A DNA stretch of 14,956 nucleotides from Clostridium sp. AM34-11AC (GTDB taxonomy: Bacteria; Bacillota; Clostridia; Lachnospirales; Lachnospiraceae). Of the stretch, positions 6,048-12,936 are shown one piece after another; the first letter of the stretch is position 1, and every line of letters starts with the position of its first letter. The stretch is from positions 1 to 14,956 of the forward strand of contig NZ_QWGL01000047.1 in NCBI RefSeq assembly GCF_003435375.1, read 5' to 3'. Position numbers and translations under genes: made by a program. The notes under the pieces are model-generated. The model saw only the letters and a program-made list of their open reading frames with translations, searched no databases and had not been told where the DNA came from.

Positions 6048-6449
6048 ACTCGACCTCCTTTTCCGTTCACTTTCCGCTTTCTGCCGCCTGTGAACTCTGG
6101 CGGCACAGTCCGGGCAGTATTTCCCCCGGTTGGACTTTGGGACGAACACGCCGCCGCAGACCTCACAGCGTTTCAAGTCCTTATCCCGGAAAATTTCCGC
6201 TTCCAGTGTTCCGACCAGCGGCAAGACCGACCAGCGGAACCACTTACAGCAGACCGAGAAAGAAATCATCTGCGGGCAGGTATGACCGTCCCCGTCGTCA
6301 AGAGCGATACAGTCCCCGCCCTCACAGTTGCAGCACTCCCAGCGGATTAGGCTGTTTGCCTGTTTCCTCTGCGCCGGTGTCATGCGGTAGAGGGAACCGT
6401 CCGGCCTGCGCTCCAAGGACGGCAATCGCTTGTATAAATTTTCTTTCAT
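6036..6449 (-). CDS. Cysteine-rich VLP domain protein
   Basis: The 137-aa product matches the Cys_rich_VLP family found in mobilization modules of gut Firmicutes elements. The sequence shows SLERRPDGSLYRMTPAQRKQ near the start, then a cluster CCNCEGGDC. VCCKWFRWSVLPL is the VLP-like signature. A C-terminal zinc-finger-like set CEVCGGVFVPKSNRGKYCPDC is followed by a basic tail. The Cys pairs suggest two metal sites, and DNA binding is plausible; the molecular role is not known to me. The start is the ATG at 6449 because CGGAGG lies 5 bases upstream. The frame stays open to an ATG at 6614 without a comparable site, through the palindrome at 6541-6562. It is the first gene of the minus-strand mobilization cluster, followed by repA and the relaxase. 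Confidence 0.85.
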   Translation of the reverse strand: MKENLYKRLPSLERRPDGSLYRMTPAQRKQANSLIRWECCNCEGGDCIALDDGDGHTCPQMISFSVCCKWFRWSVLPLVGTLEAEIFRDKDLKRCEVCGGVFVPKSNRGKYCPDCAARVHRRQKAESERKRRSSVDN

Positions 6450-6540
6450 GCGTTCCTCCGTTTCCTTGCTGCCGTTCTCCCCGAAAAGGCTTCCTGCCCC
6501 ATTCCTGCGGCGTGTTCCGGCGTTGGCACGCTCCCCGGAC

Positions 6541-6562
6541 TTCGGGACATTTTGTCCCGAAG
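6541..6562. repeat. Dispersed perfect palindrome, copy 1
   Basis: Arms TTCGGGACA and TGTCCCGAA flank a TTT loop, and a further C/G pair extends the stem. An identical core recurs at 9039-9060, and both are followed by a CTGGC context. It lies upstream of the Cys-rich-VLP gene, within 300 bases of the divergent cargo promoter. Confidence 0.7.
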
Positions 6563-6603
6563 CTGGCTCGTTGCGGTGCTTCCCCTGCCGGGATATTCCT
6601 TTT

Positions 6604-6676
6604 CGGACGGTCATCCTGTTTTCAAGGTGCTGTTCACCGATGAACTAACCTAAGTCTACACCTAAATGACCGTCCG
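6604..6676. repeat. 11-bp inverted repeat in the divergent intergenic region
   Basis: CGGACGGTCAT (6604-6614) and ATGACCGTCCG (6666-6676) are perfect inverted copies 51 bases apart. Between them GTTCA CCGA TGAAC forms a small hairpin. The segment lies between the minus-strand backbone and the plus-strand cargo and could be a regulator's binding region. The rest of 6450-6720 shows no gene I can support. Confidence 0.45.
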
Positions 6677-6721
6677 TCCCGTATATCCATAAAGTCGGAA
6701 ATCAGCCCGGAAAACTCCCTA

Positions 6722-6750
6722 TTTCCACGCTCTCGGAATTGTGGTACAAT
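6722..6750 (+). promoter_or_regulatory. Promoter of the cargo operon
   Basis: TTTCCA (6722-6727) and TACAAT (6745-6750) are 17 bases apart, with a TG motif just upstream of the -10. It lies about 55 bases before the start of the DUF4259 gene. Confidence 0.5.
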
Positions 6751-6804
6751 AAAAATATCCAAACAGCGAATCGAAATAAGGGAAAAAATATAGGAGGAAA
6801 ATAT

Positions 6805-7212
6805 ATGGGCGCATGGAATTATGGCGTTTTTGATGATGATACTGCATATGACGCTTTGGACGACCTTAAAGCATCATCAAATATAATCGCTGATATTGAA
6901 AGATACTTTGATGAGGTTATACAGGCAGAATATGTCGGTTACGACGAAGCGCATTATGCTTTGGTATCAGCCGCATTTATTGACAGTGTTATAAATGATA
7001 CTCAATATAGGTGTGATGGTGATGATTATTTTGAATGGACGAGATTGCAAAAGTGCTTTGATTTCTCTCCACTCAAACATAAAGCTGTAAAAGCCATTGA
7101 CGCTGTTCTTTCTGATAATTCCGAATTAAAAGAATTGTGGGAAGAAAACGAGGAATTGTATGAAGCATGGAAAGAGGATAAACTCTCAATAAAGAAAAGG
7201 CTTCAACAATAA
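6805..7212 (+). CDS. DUF4259 domain protein (possible immunity protein)
   Basis: The 135-aa acidic product starts MGAWNYGVFDDDTAYDALDD, the characteristic opening of DUF4259 proteins (MGAWGxGxFDND-type). It is soluble with no signal peptide. The tail is a charged helix (ELKELWEENEELYEAWKEDK). The start is the ATG at 6805, with TAGGAGG 7 bases upstream. Its codon use is AT-rich, unlike the GC-rich XRE gene that follows 47 bases later, so it was probably acquired separately as cargo. The function is unknown. Small acidic single-domain proteins of this kind, grouped with Imm17-like and DUF1877 proteins, suggest immunity against toxins, which is inference from context. Confidence 0.75.
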   Translation: MGAWNYGVFDDDTAYDALDDLKASSNIIADIERYFDEVIQAEYVGYDEAHYALVSAAFIDSVINDTQYRCDGDDYFEWTRLQKCFDFSPLKHKAVKAIDAVLSDNSELKELWEENEELYEAWKEDKLSIKKRLQQ

Positions 7213-7259
7213 ATAGCTTTTATTATCGCTTATTTATCGGGCAGATGAGGAGGGAGAGC

Positions 7260-8063
7260 ATGGAATTATCCATACAAGAACGATTGAAAGACCTGCGTGT
7301 GGAGCGTGGGCTGACGTTGGAACAACTTGCGGAGCAGACGCACCTCTCCAAGTCTGCGCTGGGAAGCTATGAAGCGGAGGACTTCAAGGACATCAGCCAC
7401 TATGCCCTTATCAAGCTGGCGAAGTTTTACGGCGTGACCTCCGATTATCTGCTGGGGTTGTCCGAAACAAAAAATCACCCAAACGCCGATCTTGCAGACC
7501 TGCGTTTGAGTGACGATATGATTGAACTGCTGAAAAGCGGGCGGGTGGACAATTCCCTTTTATGTGAACTGGCGGCGCACCCGGATTTTCCCCGGCTCAT
7601 GGCTGACCTTGAAATCTATGTGAACGGCGTGGCGGTGAAGCAGGTGCAGACCGTAAACGCCATAGTGAACACCATGAGCGCAACCATTATGAAACAATAC
7701 AATCCCGGCTTGACCGACCCGCAGTTAAGACAGCTTGTCGCCGCCCATATTGACGACGACAGCTTTTGCCGCTATGTGATACAGCAGGACATAAACAGCA
7801 TAGCTCTTGACCTGCGGGAAGCCCACAGGGACGATTTTTTCAGCGTCCCGGAGGATAACCCGCTGAAAGGATTGTTGCAGGCCGCCGATGAAGTTGCCAG
7901 AGAGGACAGCGACCCGGAGCAAGCGTCGCTGGCGTTTATCTGCAAACGGCTTCGGCTGAATTATAAGAAGCTGTCCGAGGAAGAAAAGAAATGGCTTAAA
8001 AAGATTTCGGAGAAGTCCGACTTGCTGAAAAATCCGAACCCACAGCGAGGAAAAAGGGGGTAG
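7260..8063 (+). CDS. XRE-family transcriptional regulator
   Basis: The 267-aa product has an N-terminal Cro/C1-type helix-turn-helix at about residues 5-65. IQERLKDLRVERGLTLEQLA covers the first helices, LSKSALGSYEAEDFKDIS the recognition region, and YGVTSDYLLGLSE the end. The remaining ~200 residues are mostly helical, with a basic tail, and could bind a ligand or oligomerise. The start is the ATG at 7260 because AGGAGGG lies just upstream; an in-frame ATG at 7245 would be inside that site. Its GC-rich codon use matches the mobilization genes rather than the neighbouring AT-rich cargo. It is 3 bases from the Imm17-like gene and so translationally coupled. It likely controls the cargo or the transfer genes. 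Confidence 0.85.
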   Translation: MELSIQERLKDLRVERGLTLEQLAEQTHLSKSALGSYEAEDFKDISHYALIKLAKFYGVTSDYLLGLSETKNHPNADLADLRLSDDMIELLKSGRVDNSLLCELAAHPDFPRLMADLEIYVNGVAVKQVQTVNAIVNTMSATIMKQYNPGLTDPQLRQLVAAHIDDDSFCRYVIQQDINSIALDLREAHRDDFFSVPEDNPLKGLLQAADEVAREDSDPEQASLAFICKRLRLNYKKLSEEEKKWLKKISEKSDLLKNPNPQRGKRG

Positions 8064-8066
8064 TAC

Positions 8067-8312
8067 ATGGAGAATGTCGTTGCATACTTAAAAGACCACT
8101 GGCAGTATGTGGTGATTGCGGGCGGTGGGCTGACACTGTTGGGAGCAATTTTTAACTGGCGGTGGGTCACAAGCCCGGATGGAGAAAGACCAAACGGCCC
8201 CGGACGCTTTATCTATGACATATTCGGACAGGGCGGGTATCGTGTCTTTATGGGCGTTCTGGGCGTTGTAATTATTGCTTGTGGGATTTTCTTTCTTTTT
8301 GTGGGAAGATAA
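8067..8312 (+). CDS. Small two-helix membrane protein, Imm17-like
   Basis: The 81-aa product has two membrane helices: about residues 14-31 (YVVIAGGGLTLLGAIFNW) and 58-80 (YRVFMGVLGVVIIACGIFFL). Between them is a polar loop with PDGERPNGPGRF. The GAIFNWRW segment and two-helix plan resemble Imm17-family immunity proteins as I remember them; this needs a profile search. Immunity proteins of that class are predicted to protect membranes against polymorphic toxins. A G-run upstream and the TAG-TAC-ATG junction place it directly behind the XRE gene, so they form one transcription unit. If the Imm17 match fails, it should be called a small membrane protein only. Confidence 0.65.
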   Translation: MENVVAYLKDHWQYVVIAGGGLTLLGAIFNWRWVTSPDGERPNGPGRFIYDIFGQGGYRVFMGVLGVVIIACGIFFLFVGR

Positions 8313-8348
8313 AGCAAAAGAACAAATCGAAATATGGAGGAAATGCAA

Positions 8349-8831
8349 ATGGGAATGATTGCAAATTATCAACCAACCACTGACATTGAATTAGAAAAAA
8401 TCATGTGCCTTGATGATGTGGAAGAATTACAAGAAAGTGAGGACATAGAAATTTGTGATATAGATAAAATGTGGGACGCACTTCATTTTTTACTGACGGG
8501 GAAATCTGCCAGCGAACCGATTGAAGATGATTTAATCAGTGAAGCGATTGTAGGACAGTTCAATATATCTGAAGAAGACTTTATATCTGGAACGAAAGCT
8601 GATAGGGTGAAAGAAATAGCCAGGGCGTTGCAAGAAATTGATTTTGAAACATATCTTGATAAATTTGATATGAGTGCGTTTTCCCAAAATGATATTTATC
8701 CCAATATTTGGGGATACGAAGATGAAGCAGATGAAATTAAAGATGATTTAAGAAATTCATTTGAAAATTTGAAAAAGTTTTATGAAAAAATGGCAGCACA
8801 AGAGAGCGCCGTTTTAGTGTCAATCTATTAA
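8349..8831 (+). CDS. DUF1877 (YfbM-like) family protein
   Basis: The 160-aa product starts MGMIANYQPTTDIELEKIMC, then has DIDKMWDALHFLLTGKSASEP (DUF1877 proteins have a W..LH.LLTG motif), EEDFISGTKADRVKEIARAL, and a long acidic C-terminal helix. It is soluble. The start is the ATG at 8349: GGAGG ends 8 bases upstream, and the family begins MGMIA. An ATG at 8334 lies inside that site. It is AT-rich, in contrast with the upstream XRE and Imm17-like genes, so it is a separate acquisition. DUF1877 proteins have no established activity known to me. A role in immunity is suggested only by the company it keeps here. Confidence 0.8.
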   Translation: MGMIANYQPTTDIELEKIMCLDDVEELQESEDIEICDIDKMWDALHFLLTGKSASEPIEDDLISEAIVGQFNISEEDFISGTKADRVKEIARALQEIDFETYLDKFDMSAFSQNDIYPNIWGYEDEADEIKDDLRNSFENLKKFYEKMAAQESAVLVSIY

Positions 8832-8877
8832 CTGTATAATTTCAACTGTTGCTGAAATAGCAAAGTCAGCCGATCCA

Positions 8878-8984
8878 GTCAACGGTCAAGATGAACGGCG
8901 CATAAATGCGCCGCCGTTGACAGTCCCGTCCGCCTTTGCTAATAGGCAATCAAGGCGGGAAAGCCCTTAAAATGGCTTCCCGCC
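8878..8984 (+). promoter_or_regulatory. Multi-hairpin region after the cargo genes, with competing stems
   Basis: GTCAACGG (8878-8885) pairs with CCGTTGAC (8914-8921), enclosing CGGCGCAT/ATGCGCCG (8896-8913). Next, CCGCCTT (8930-8936) can pair with AAGGCGG (8952-8958). The same GGCGG also starts a longer stem, GGCGGGAAaGCC / GGCTTCCCGCC (8954-8965 with 8974-8984). The two pairings exclude each other, as in attenuators. The simplest role is transcription termination after the DUF1877 gene. Nothing coding is supported from 8832 to 9431. Confidence 0.55.
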
Positions 8985-9038
8985 CATTTCAATTTTGAGA
9001 GAAAAATCCGGCTGCTTTTTCGAGAGTGTGTCCACAAG

Positions 9039-9060
9039 TTCGGGACATTTTGTCCCGAAG
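9039..9060. repeat. Dispersed perfect palindrome, copy 2
   Basis: The 21-base palindrome core is the same as at 6541-6562 (TTCGGGACA / TGTCCCGAA with a TTT loop). The two copies bracket the cargo genes about 2.5 kb apart. Open frames crossing it are overlapping shadows without ribosome binding sites. Nothing else was recognised in 9061-9230. Confidence 0.7.
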
Positions 9061-9230
9061 TCTGGCGTGGGACGAGGGACGGGGGCTTTCATATACGCCC
9101 TGTCTGCTGATGAAACCAGTCCTGCGGTTGCGGCTCCACGCCACGCAATCACAGCCCCGTTTTCCTGCCGCTTCAAATGCCCTTGCCCTCCCCGGCGGCA
9201 ATGGCATTTTTACGGCAACGCCGACAGAGC

Positions 9231-9267
9231 GTATAACACACTACACTTTGCAAGCAAAGTCGTGTGC
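9231..9267 (-). other. oriT: Origin of transfer (oriT), pMV158/MobV type
   Basis: The minus strand reads TAGTGTG/TTATAC across 9243-9231, identical to the nic-site core of pMV158 recognised by MobV relaxase MobM. Immediately 5' is a hairpin ACTTTGC-TT-GCAAAGT (9260-9245) in the same position as the pMV158 inverted repeat, and an outer CACAC block matches too. The predicted nick is between 9237 and 9236 on the minus strand. The cognate relaxase gene is about 3.9 kb away at 4404-5345. From this polarity the cargo genes would enter the recipient first. A second stem, GGGGC-AA-GCCCC (9271-9282), follows. Confidence 0.8.
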
Positions 9268-9293
9268 CAAGGGGCAAGCCCCTTTGGAAACCC

Positions 9294-9363
9294 CTGACAA
9301 CAAAACAGGCTGAATATCCCGCACTTTCCCGGTGCTTGATACTCAGCCTTTATTTGTTGTCAG
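9294..9363 (+). terminator. Long 70-nt hairpin near the right element end
   Basis: CTGACAACAAA (9294-9304) pairs perfectly with TTTGTTGTCAG (9353-9363). Inside it AGGCTGAATATC (9307-9318) pairs with GATACTCAGCCT (9338-9349) with one mismatch. The combined stem has about 22 pairs around a 19-base loop, with T-rich sequence in the 3' arm. It may be a strong bidirectional terminator insulating the element, a small RNA, or a recombinase or relaxosome site. Confidence 0.55.
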
Positions 9364-9385
9364 CAGCCCCCGTTTCGTGGTCTGC

Positions 9386-9405
9386 GTGTAGTTCCTTGTA
9401 AACTG
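9386..9405 (-). repeat. Right terminal inverted repeat
   Basis: GTGTAGTTCCTTGTAAACTG is the inverse of the left repeat at 2482-2501 with one mismatch. The ietS stop codon begins 26 bases beyond it. Confidence 0.75.
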
Positions 9406-9431
9406 ACCTTATTCGAGCCCTAAGCATGCTT

Positions 9432-11780
9432 TTATTCATTGGTTACATGAACTACATTTCTTACTCTCACATCATGATGAATAAAGTTGCGGTTTGTAAG
9501 TTGTTGCGTCACTTCATCATAAACCGGAGCTGTATGTTCTGGATCTCGAATAGTTAAAATCATACAGTATTCCTGACTTAACTGAAAATCCTTTTTCACA
9601 GCTTCCTTTTCAATAAAATCGCGATATAAACCTTCTATCTTCAGATACCACTTGCGTGTAGATGGCAACCACTTATCGCGATTCGACGGGGTCATATCAG
9701 CTAAATCAATTGCATACTTCTTAACTGGATGGAACTTTTTGCCATACTTAACCAGTGTACATTCCCGTTCAAATCCATTTATAGGATGTATTCCCTTCGC
9801 ACTTGCGCTATATAAGCTATCAGATAAAAGGTTTTGATTATCATCCACACCTCTAGGATTTTTTATCGTCGGTTTTGTCACATCACGCTCTTTCTCAGTC
9901 TCATATGTACCAAAAAACACATCGATATTTGATTGGCAATATTCTCCTGCCTGTTTTTCATCTACAAGTGATTTATTTACCAATGTAAGAATAATCTGTC
10001 CTCTAAAAAATCCATTTTCATCTACCAGACTTGTCGGAAAAGGAAAATCAAACATTTCAATAAAGCTTCCCTTTTCCAAAGTATCCCTCAAAATTAGTGT
10101 TATCTCATCTGGTGAATTGTAAAGTATCTCATTGGCACCTACAGGCATTCCAAATCCCATTTGTGCAACCTTATCTGTCATTTTCATTTTAATATCCGCC
10201 GGATACTTTGCATAATGAATCATCAACGCCCTAATAAGTAACGCATCAAAATCCTCATGCATCATGAAAGCGAGTTCTGCAGCTATTCTAGACACTCTTG
10301 GGGTAGAAAAACTTGTTCCAACATTTTTATATATATTTCCATCTAAACCAAATGACGGAACTCCATTGATAACCAATTTCCCCTTATCAACTCCAGCATT
10401 ACCTCCATAAAATACCAAATCCGGTTTTACAATACTTGCAGGTCCCGGTCCAACTCTTGTAAATGGCGAAGGCATATTTGGTTCGGCATAATCATGCTCC
10501 CCCTGCGTTTCTGCAATTGAACCTACAACTAAAGAACGCACTGAATCTGCTGTCTTACTTATTCTGCTTTTGGGTAAACCTTTTGCAAAATTGTTACAAT
10601 TTCCAGCTGATTTAATTATCAGAACATTATTCTCATCTTGGATATTATCCAAAGCCATACCAAACTCTGAAAATTCGTCTAATTCACTTTCCATTGTCGT
10701 TCCTAGAGATAAATTCCATATCTTTATCTCAGGATTGTTCTCAACTGCTTCACGCACATGATCAATTAATTCTTCCGGATAAATTGTCATTGTATTTCCA
10801 GGATGTACTACAGCATTAAATAATCTCACTCCACTTAAGGCTGAGATATTTGTACCATTCAGTTCATCTCCATATTCAATGATACCTGCAACGAAGGAAC
10901 CATGGGAATTATCCTGATATTCCTTTGGATAATTTTCATGTACAACCGCCTCTTTCCAGGGTGCTAAGTACGGAATGTCCGCTATGCCCGTATCTAATAC
11001 TCCTACCACTGGGTATTCTTCCGTTTCCTCTGGTTGTTTTACAACGACTACATTATCAGAATCTAAAATATCCATAGTTGCCATTATCGGATATGTCTTT
11101 TCAGCCGAATAGACACCCTCAAATTCTCCCATAGCATTCAGCTGTTCCAAGTTGTCAATTGTGACCCTATAAATCGTCATATCTGTAGTAAATCGCACCT
11201 TAGAATGAATTTTAATACCAGCCGCTTCACAAGATTGTTCAAATAAAATCTTTGCCATATTATTCAAGTCAAAATCATTATAATCACATAATCTAACTCG
11301 ATAAACATTGTTATCAGAATCATACGGTTCAACACAAGGTGAAAACACATCTATTCCAGAAATTGAAGAAATAAGAGTTGCCTCATCCTCTCTTCTTCCT
11401 ATTACCTGGCTAATTGTACTCAGCAGCCTTTCCTCTGTAACCATTGATAGCAACTGCCTATCTCCATACACACCTATCACATTATCTTTGCCGTCATTTT
11501 CTAGCAAATTTACAATTCTTCCTCTATGTGTCTTGGCAATTGCTTTATCAATAACCGTCGTTGAGATAATCATTGGCAATGCTCGCTTATTTTCTTTCCA
11601 TTTTTGAAAAGAATCTTGTATGGTATTAACATTTTTACTTAAGTAGTCTACACGTTTATTTAATTCTTCTCCATGAAGTACCCAACTACCTTCATGACTA
11701 TCTCCTCCGCCCTCAGTACTTCTATCATCATAATCTTTTCGTTTTTCGAAAATCTTTATTGGCAAATATTTTTCACTCAA
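9432..11780 (-). CDS. ietS: IetS-like antiphage S8 (subtilisin-like) serine protease
   Basis: The 782-aa protein has no signal peptide and should act in the cytoplasm. The S8 catalytic residues are all present: Asp263 in GVLDTGI, His293 in NSHGSFVAG, oxyanion Asn394 in KSAGNCNN, and Ser490 in GTSFSTPRVS. About 250 residues precede the protease domain and about 230 follow it (roughly 560-782); neither matches a domain I can name. The start is TTG at 11780. It overlaps the ATPase stop by 4 bases (TTGA) and has AAAGGAG 9 bases upstream, so the two genes are translationally coupled. An AAA+ ATPase followed by a subtilase is the composition of the IetAS antiphage system described by Gao and colleagues. 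The target is unknown. Confidence 0.85.
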   Translation of the reverse strand: MSEKYLPIKIFEKRKDYDDRSTEGGGDSHEGSWVLHGEELNKRVDYLSKNVNTIQDSFQKWKENKRALPMIISTTVIDKAIAKTHRGRIVNLLENDGKDNVIGVYGDRQLLSMVTEERLLSTISQVIGRREDEATLISSISGIDVFSPCVEPYDSDNNVYRVRLCDYNDFDLNNMAKILFEQSCEAAGIKIHSKVRFTTDMTIYRVTIDNLEQLNAMGEFEGVYSAEKTYPIMATMDILDSDNVVVVKQPEETEEYPVVGVLDTGIADIPYLAPWKEAVVHENYPKEYQDNSHGSFVAGIIEYGDELNGTNISALSGVRLFNAVVHPGNTMTIYPEELIDHVREAVENNPEIKIWNLSLGTTMESELDEFSEFGMALDNIQDENNVLIIKSAGNCNNFAKGLPKSRISKTADSVRSLVVGSIAETQGEHDYAEPNMPSPFTRVGPGPASIVKPDLVFYGGNAGVDKGKLVINGVPSFGLDGNIYKNVGTSFSTPRVSRIAAELAFMMHEDFDALLIRALMIHYAKYPADIKMKMTDKVAQMGFGMPVGANEILYNSPDEITLILRDTLEKGSFIEMFDFPFPTSLVDENGFFRGQIILTLVNKSLVDEKQAGEYCQSNIDVFFGTYETEKERDVTKPTIKNPRGVDDNQNLLSDSLYSASAKGIHPINGFERECTLVKYGKKFHPVKKYAIDLADMTPSNRDKWLPSTRKWYLKIEGLYRDFIEKEAVKKDFQLSQEYCMILTIRDPEHTAPVYDEVTQQLTNRNFIHHDVRVRNVVHVTNE

Positions 11781-12877
11781 TTTTTTTCACTCCTTTCCAA
11801 ACAGTTTTTTATTTGTCTTGTTGAAACATTAAAATATAAGGACGCTTGTTTTTGCGATACCCCATGATCAATCATATATTGTACCATTTGCTCCATAGTG
11901 TAATTTCCATGATTTTTAAATAAATATGCTTCGGCTAAAATATCTGTAAACTTGACTTTATTCTCATCCTTTAATACTAGTTTCTTTACCATATTATTTA
12001 AAATATTTTTAATATCCGAATACGACAATCCCAATAATGCATCATATACCTTTTTCCATTGTCCTGGCTTTATTTGGCTTACATCAATAAATTCCGGCAT
12101 ATTTTTTATCATACTTGCAACTTCAGCCAATTCAGGCTTCGGCATTTCAATTACAGTTTGAAACCTTCTCCAAATTGCACTATCTAACAATTCATGATGA
12201 TTGGTAGCTGCAATCAAAATTCCATTTTGACAATACTCATCCATATTTTGAAGTAAACTATTTACAACACGCTTTAATTCTCCCAATTCATGATGATCGT
12301 CTCGAGCTTTTGCTATCGCATCAAATTCATCCAAGAACAATACACATGGTTGCTTTTTAGCAAACTCAAATATTTTATGAATGTTTTTCGCAGTGTTTCC
12401 TAGCAATGAAGAAATTAATGTATCTAATCTTGCTACAACTAATGGCAATCCCAACTGCGACGCAATATATTTTGCTGCACTTGTTTTACCACATCCTGGA
12501 TGTCCATATAGCAGCAGCGACATATTGAACTCCAATCCAATCTGATCCATCTTTTCTTTGTTATTTATTGTTTCCATGAAATCCATCAATTTCAATTCAA
12601 CAGCCTTAGATAAAATCAAATCATTTACAACCGGTTGGTAGTCTATTTCAACAATATTCATTCTACTTTCTTGATCAACAGGTGGCGGGGCTATAAGCGA
12701 ATCTGTAACAGCCTTACTACGGTTCTTTCGTTCCAATATATCACCAATTCTCTTGCTTCCTCTTTCTTCTCCGTCTGCCGCCATTTTTTTCGCTAATAAC
12801 TGTGCAAAACTAGCAACTTTATCTTTATCTCTTTCTAAACCAGCTTCAATGATTTTTCCTATCTCCGAATAATACAT
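11777..12877 (-). CDS. ietA: IetA-like AAA+ ATPase of the antiphage pair
   Basis: The 366-aa product is an AAA+ ATPase with Walker A GHPGCGKT (about 125-132), Walker B VLFLDE (179-184), sensor 1 IAATN ending at Asn226, and WRR arginine-finger candidates at 237-238. The N-terminal ~120 residues contain a Lys/Glu-rich helix and a proline patch (APPPVD). The C-terminus (about 328-363; MIDHGVSQKQASLYFNVSTR) looks like a helix-turn-helix, so the ATPase may bind DNA. The start is the ATG at 12877, 7 bases after AAGGAG; the in-frame ATG at 12883 is only 1 base from that site. It overlaps the protease gene by 4 bases. By analogy it may unfold or present substrates, or gate the protease, on phage infection; that mechanism is inference. 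Confidence 0.85.
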   Translation of the reverse strand: MYYSEIGKIIEAGLERDKDKVASFAQLLAKKMAADGEERGSKRIGDILERKNRSKAVTDSLIAPPPVDQESRMNIVEIDYQPVVNDLILSKAVELKLMDFMETINNKEKMDQIGLEFNMSLLLYGHPGCGKTSAAKYIASQLGLPLVVARLDTLISSLLGNTAKNIHKIFEFAKKQPCVLFLDEFDAIAKARDDHHELGELKRVVNSLLQNMDEYCQNGILIAATNHHELLDSAIWRRFQTVIEMPKPELAEVASMIKNMPEFIDVSQIKPGQWKKVYDALLGLSYSDIKNILNNMVKKLVLKDENKVKFTDILAEAYLFKNHGNYTMEQMVQYMIDHGVSQKQASLYFNVSTRQIKNCLERSEKN

Positions 12878-12908
12878 ATGCATTCTCCTTACCTTATCAT
12901 TTATATAT

Positions 12909-12936
12909 ATTATACCACATAAGCGTTTTATTTCAA
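12909..12936 (-). promoter_or_regulatory. Promoter of the ietAS operon
   Basis: On the minus strand TTGAAA (12931-12936) and TATAAT (12909-12914) are 16 bases apart, about 30 bases upstream of the ATG at 12877. The -35 is overlapped by the first unit of the CGTTTT repeat ladder. Confidence 0.7.

Larger units (their letters stand above)
2482..9405. mobile_element. Integrative mobilizable element (serine recombinase / MobV type)
   Basis: A 6.9-kb block is bounded by inverted copies of CAGTTTACAAGGGACTACAC (left 2482-2501; right 9386-9405, one mismatch). It contains a large serine recombinase whose stop codon is 34 bp from the left repeat, a MobV relaxase, a RepA_N protein, a Cys-rich-VLP protein, cargo genes and a pMV158-type oriT near the right end. 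It encodes no type IV secretion proteins, so it should need a helper conjugative element. The backbone is visibly more GC-rich than both flanks. The general plan resembles Tn4451-like mobilizable transposons. Exact outer boundaries are inferred from the repeats and may be off by a few bases. Confidence 0.8.

Noticed and set aside
6450..6614. N-terminal extension of the Cys-rich-VLP protein to an ATG at 6614
   Set aside because: The ATG at 6449 has CGGAGG at good spacing and fits the family length; the extension crosses a palindrome and has a poor start site.
8967..9313. Several 69-100 codon frames across the right-end region
   Set aside because: They run through hairpins, the palindrome and oriT, lack ribosome binding sites, and overlap one another on both strands.
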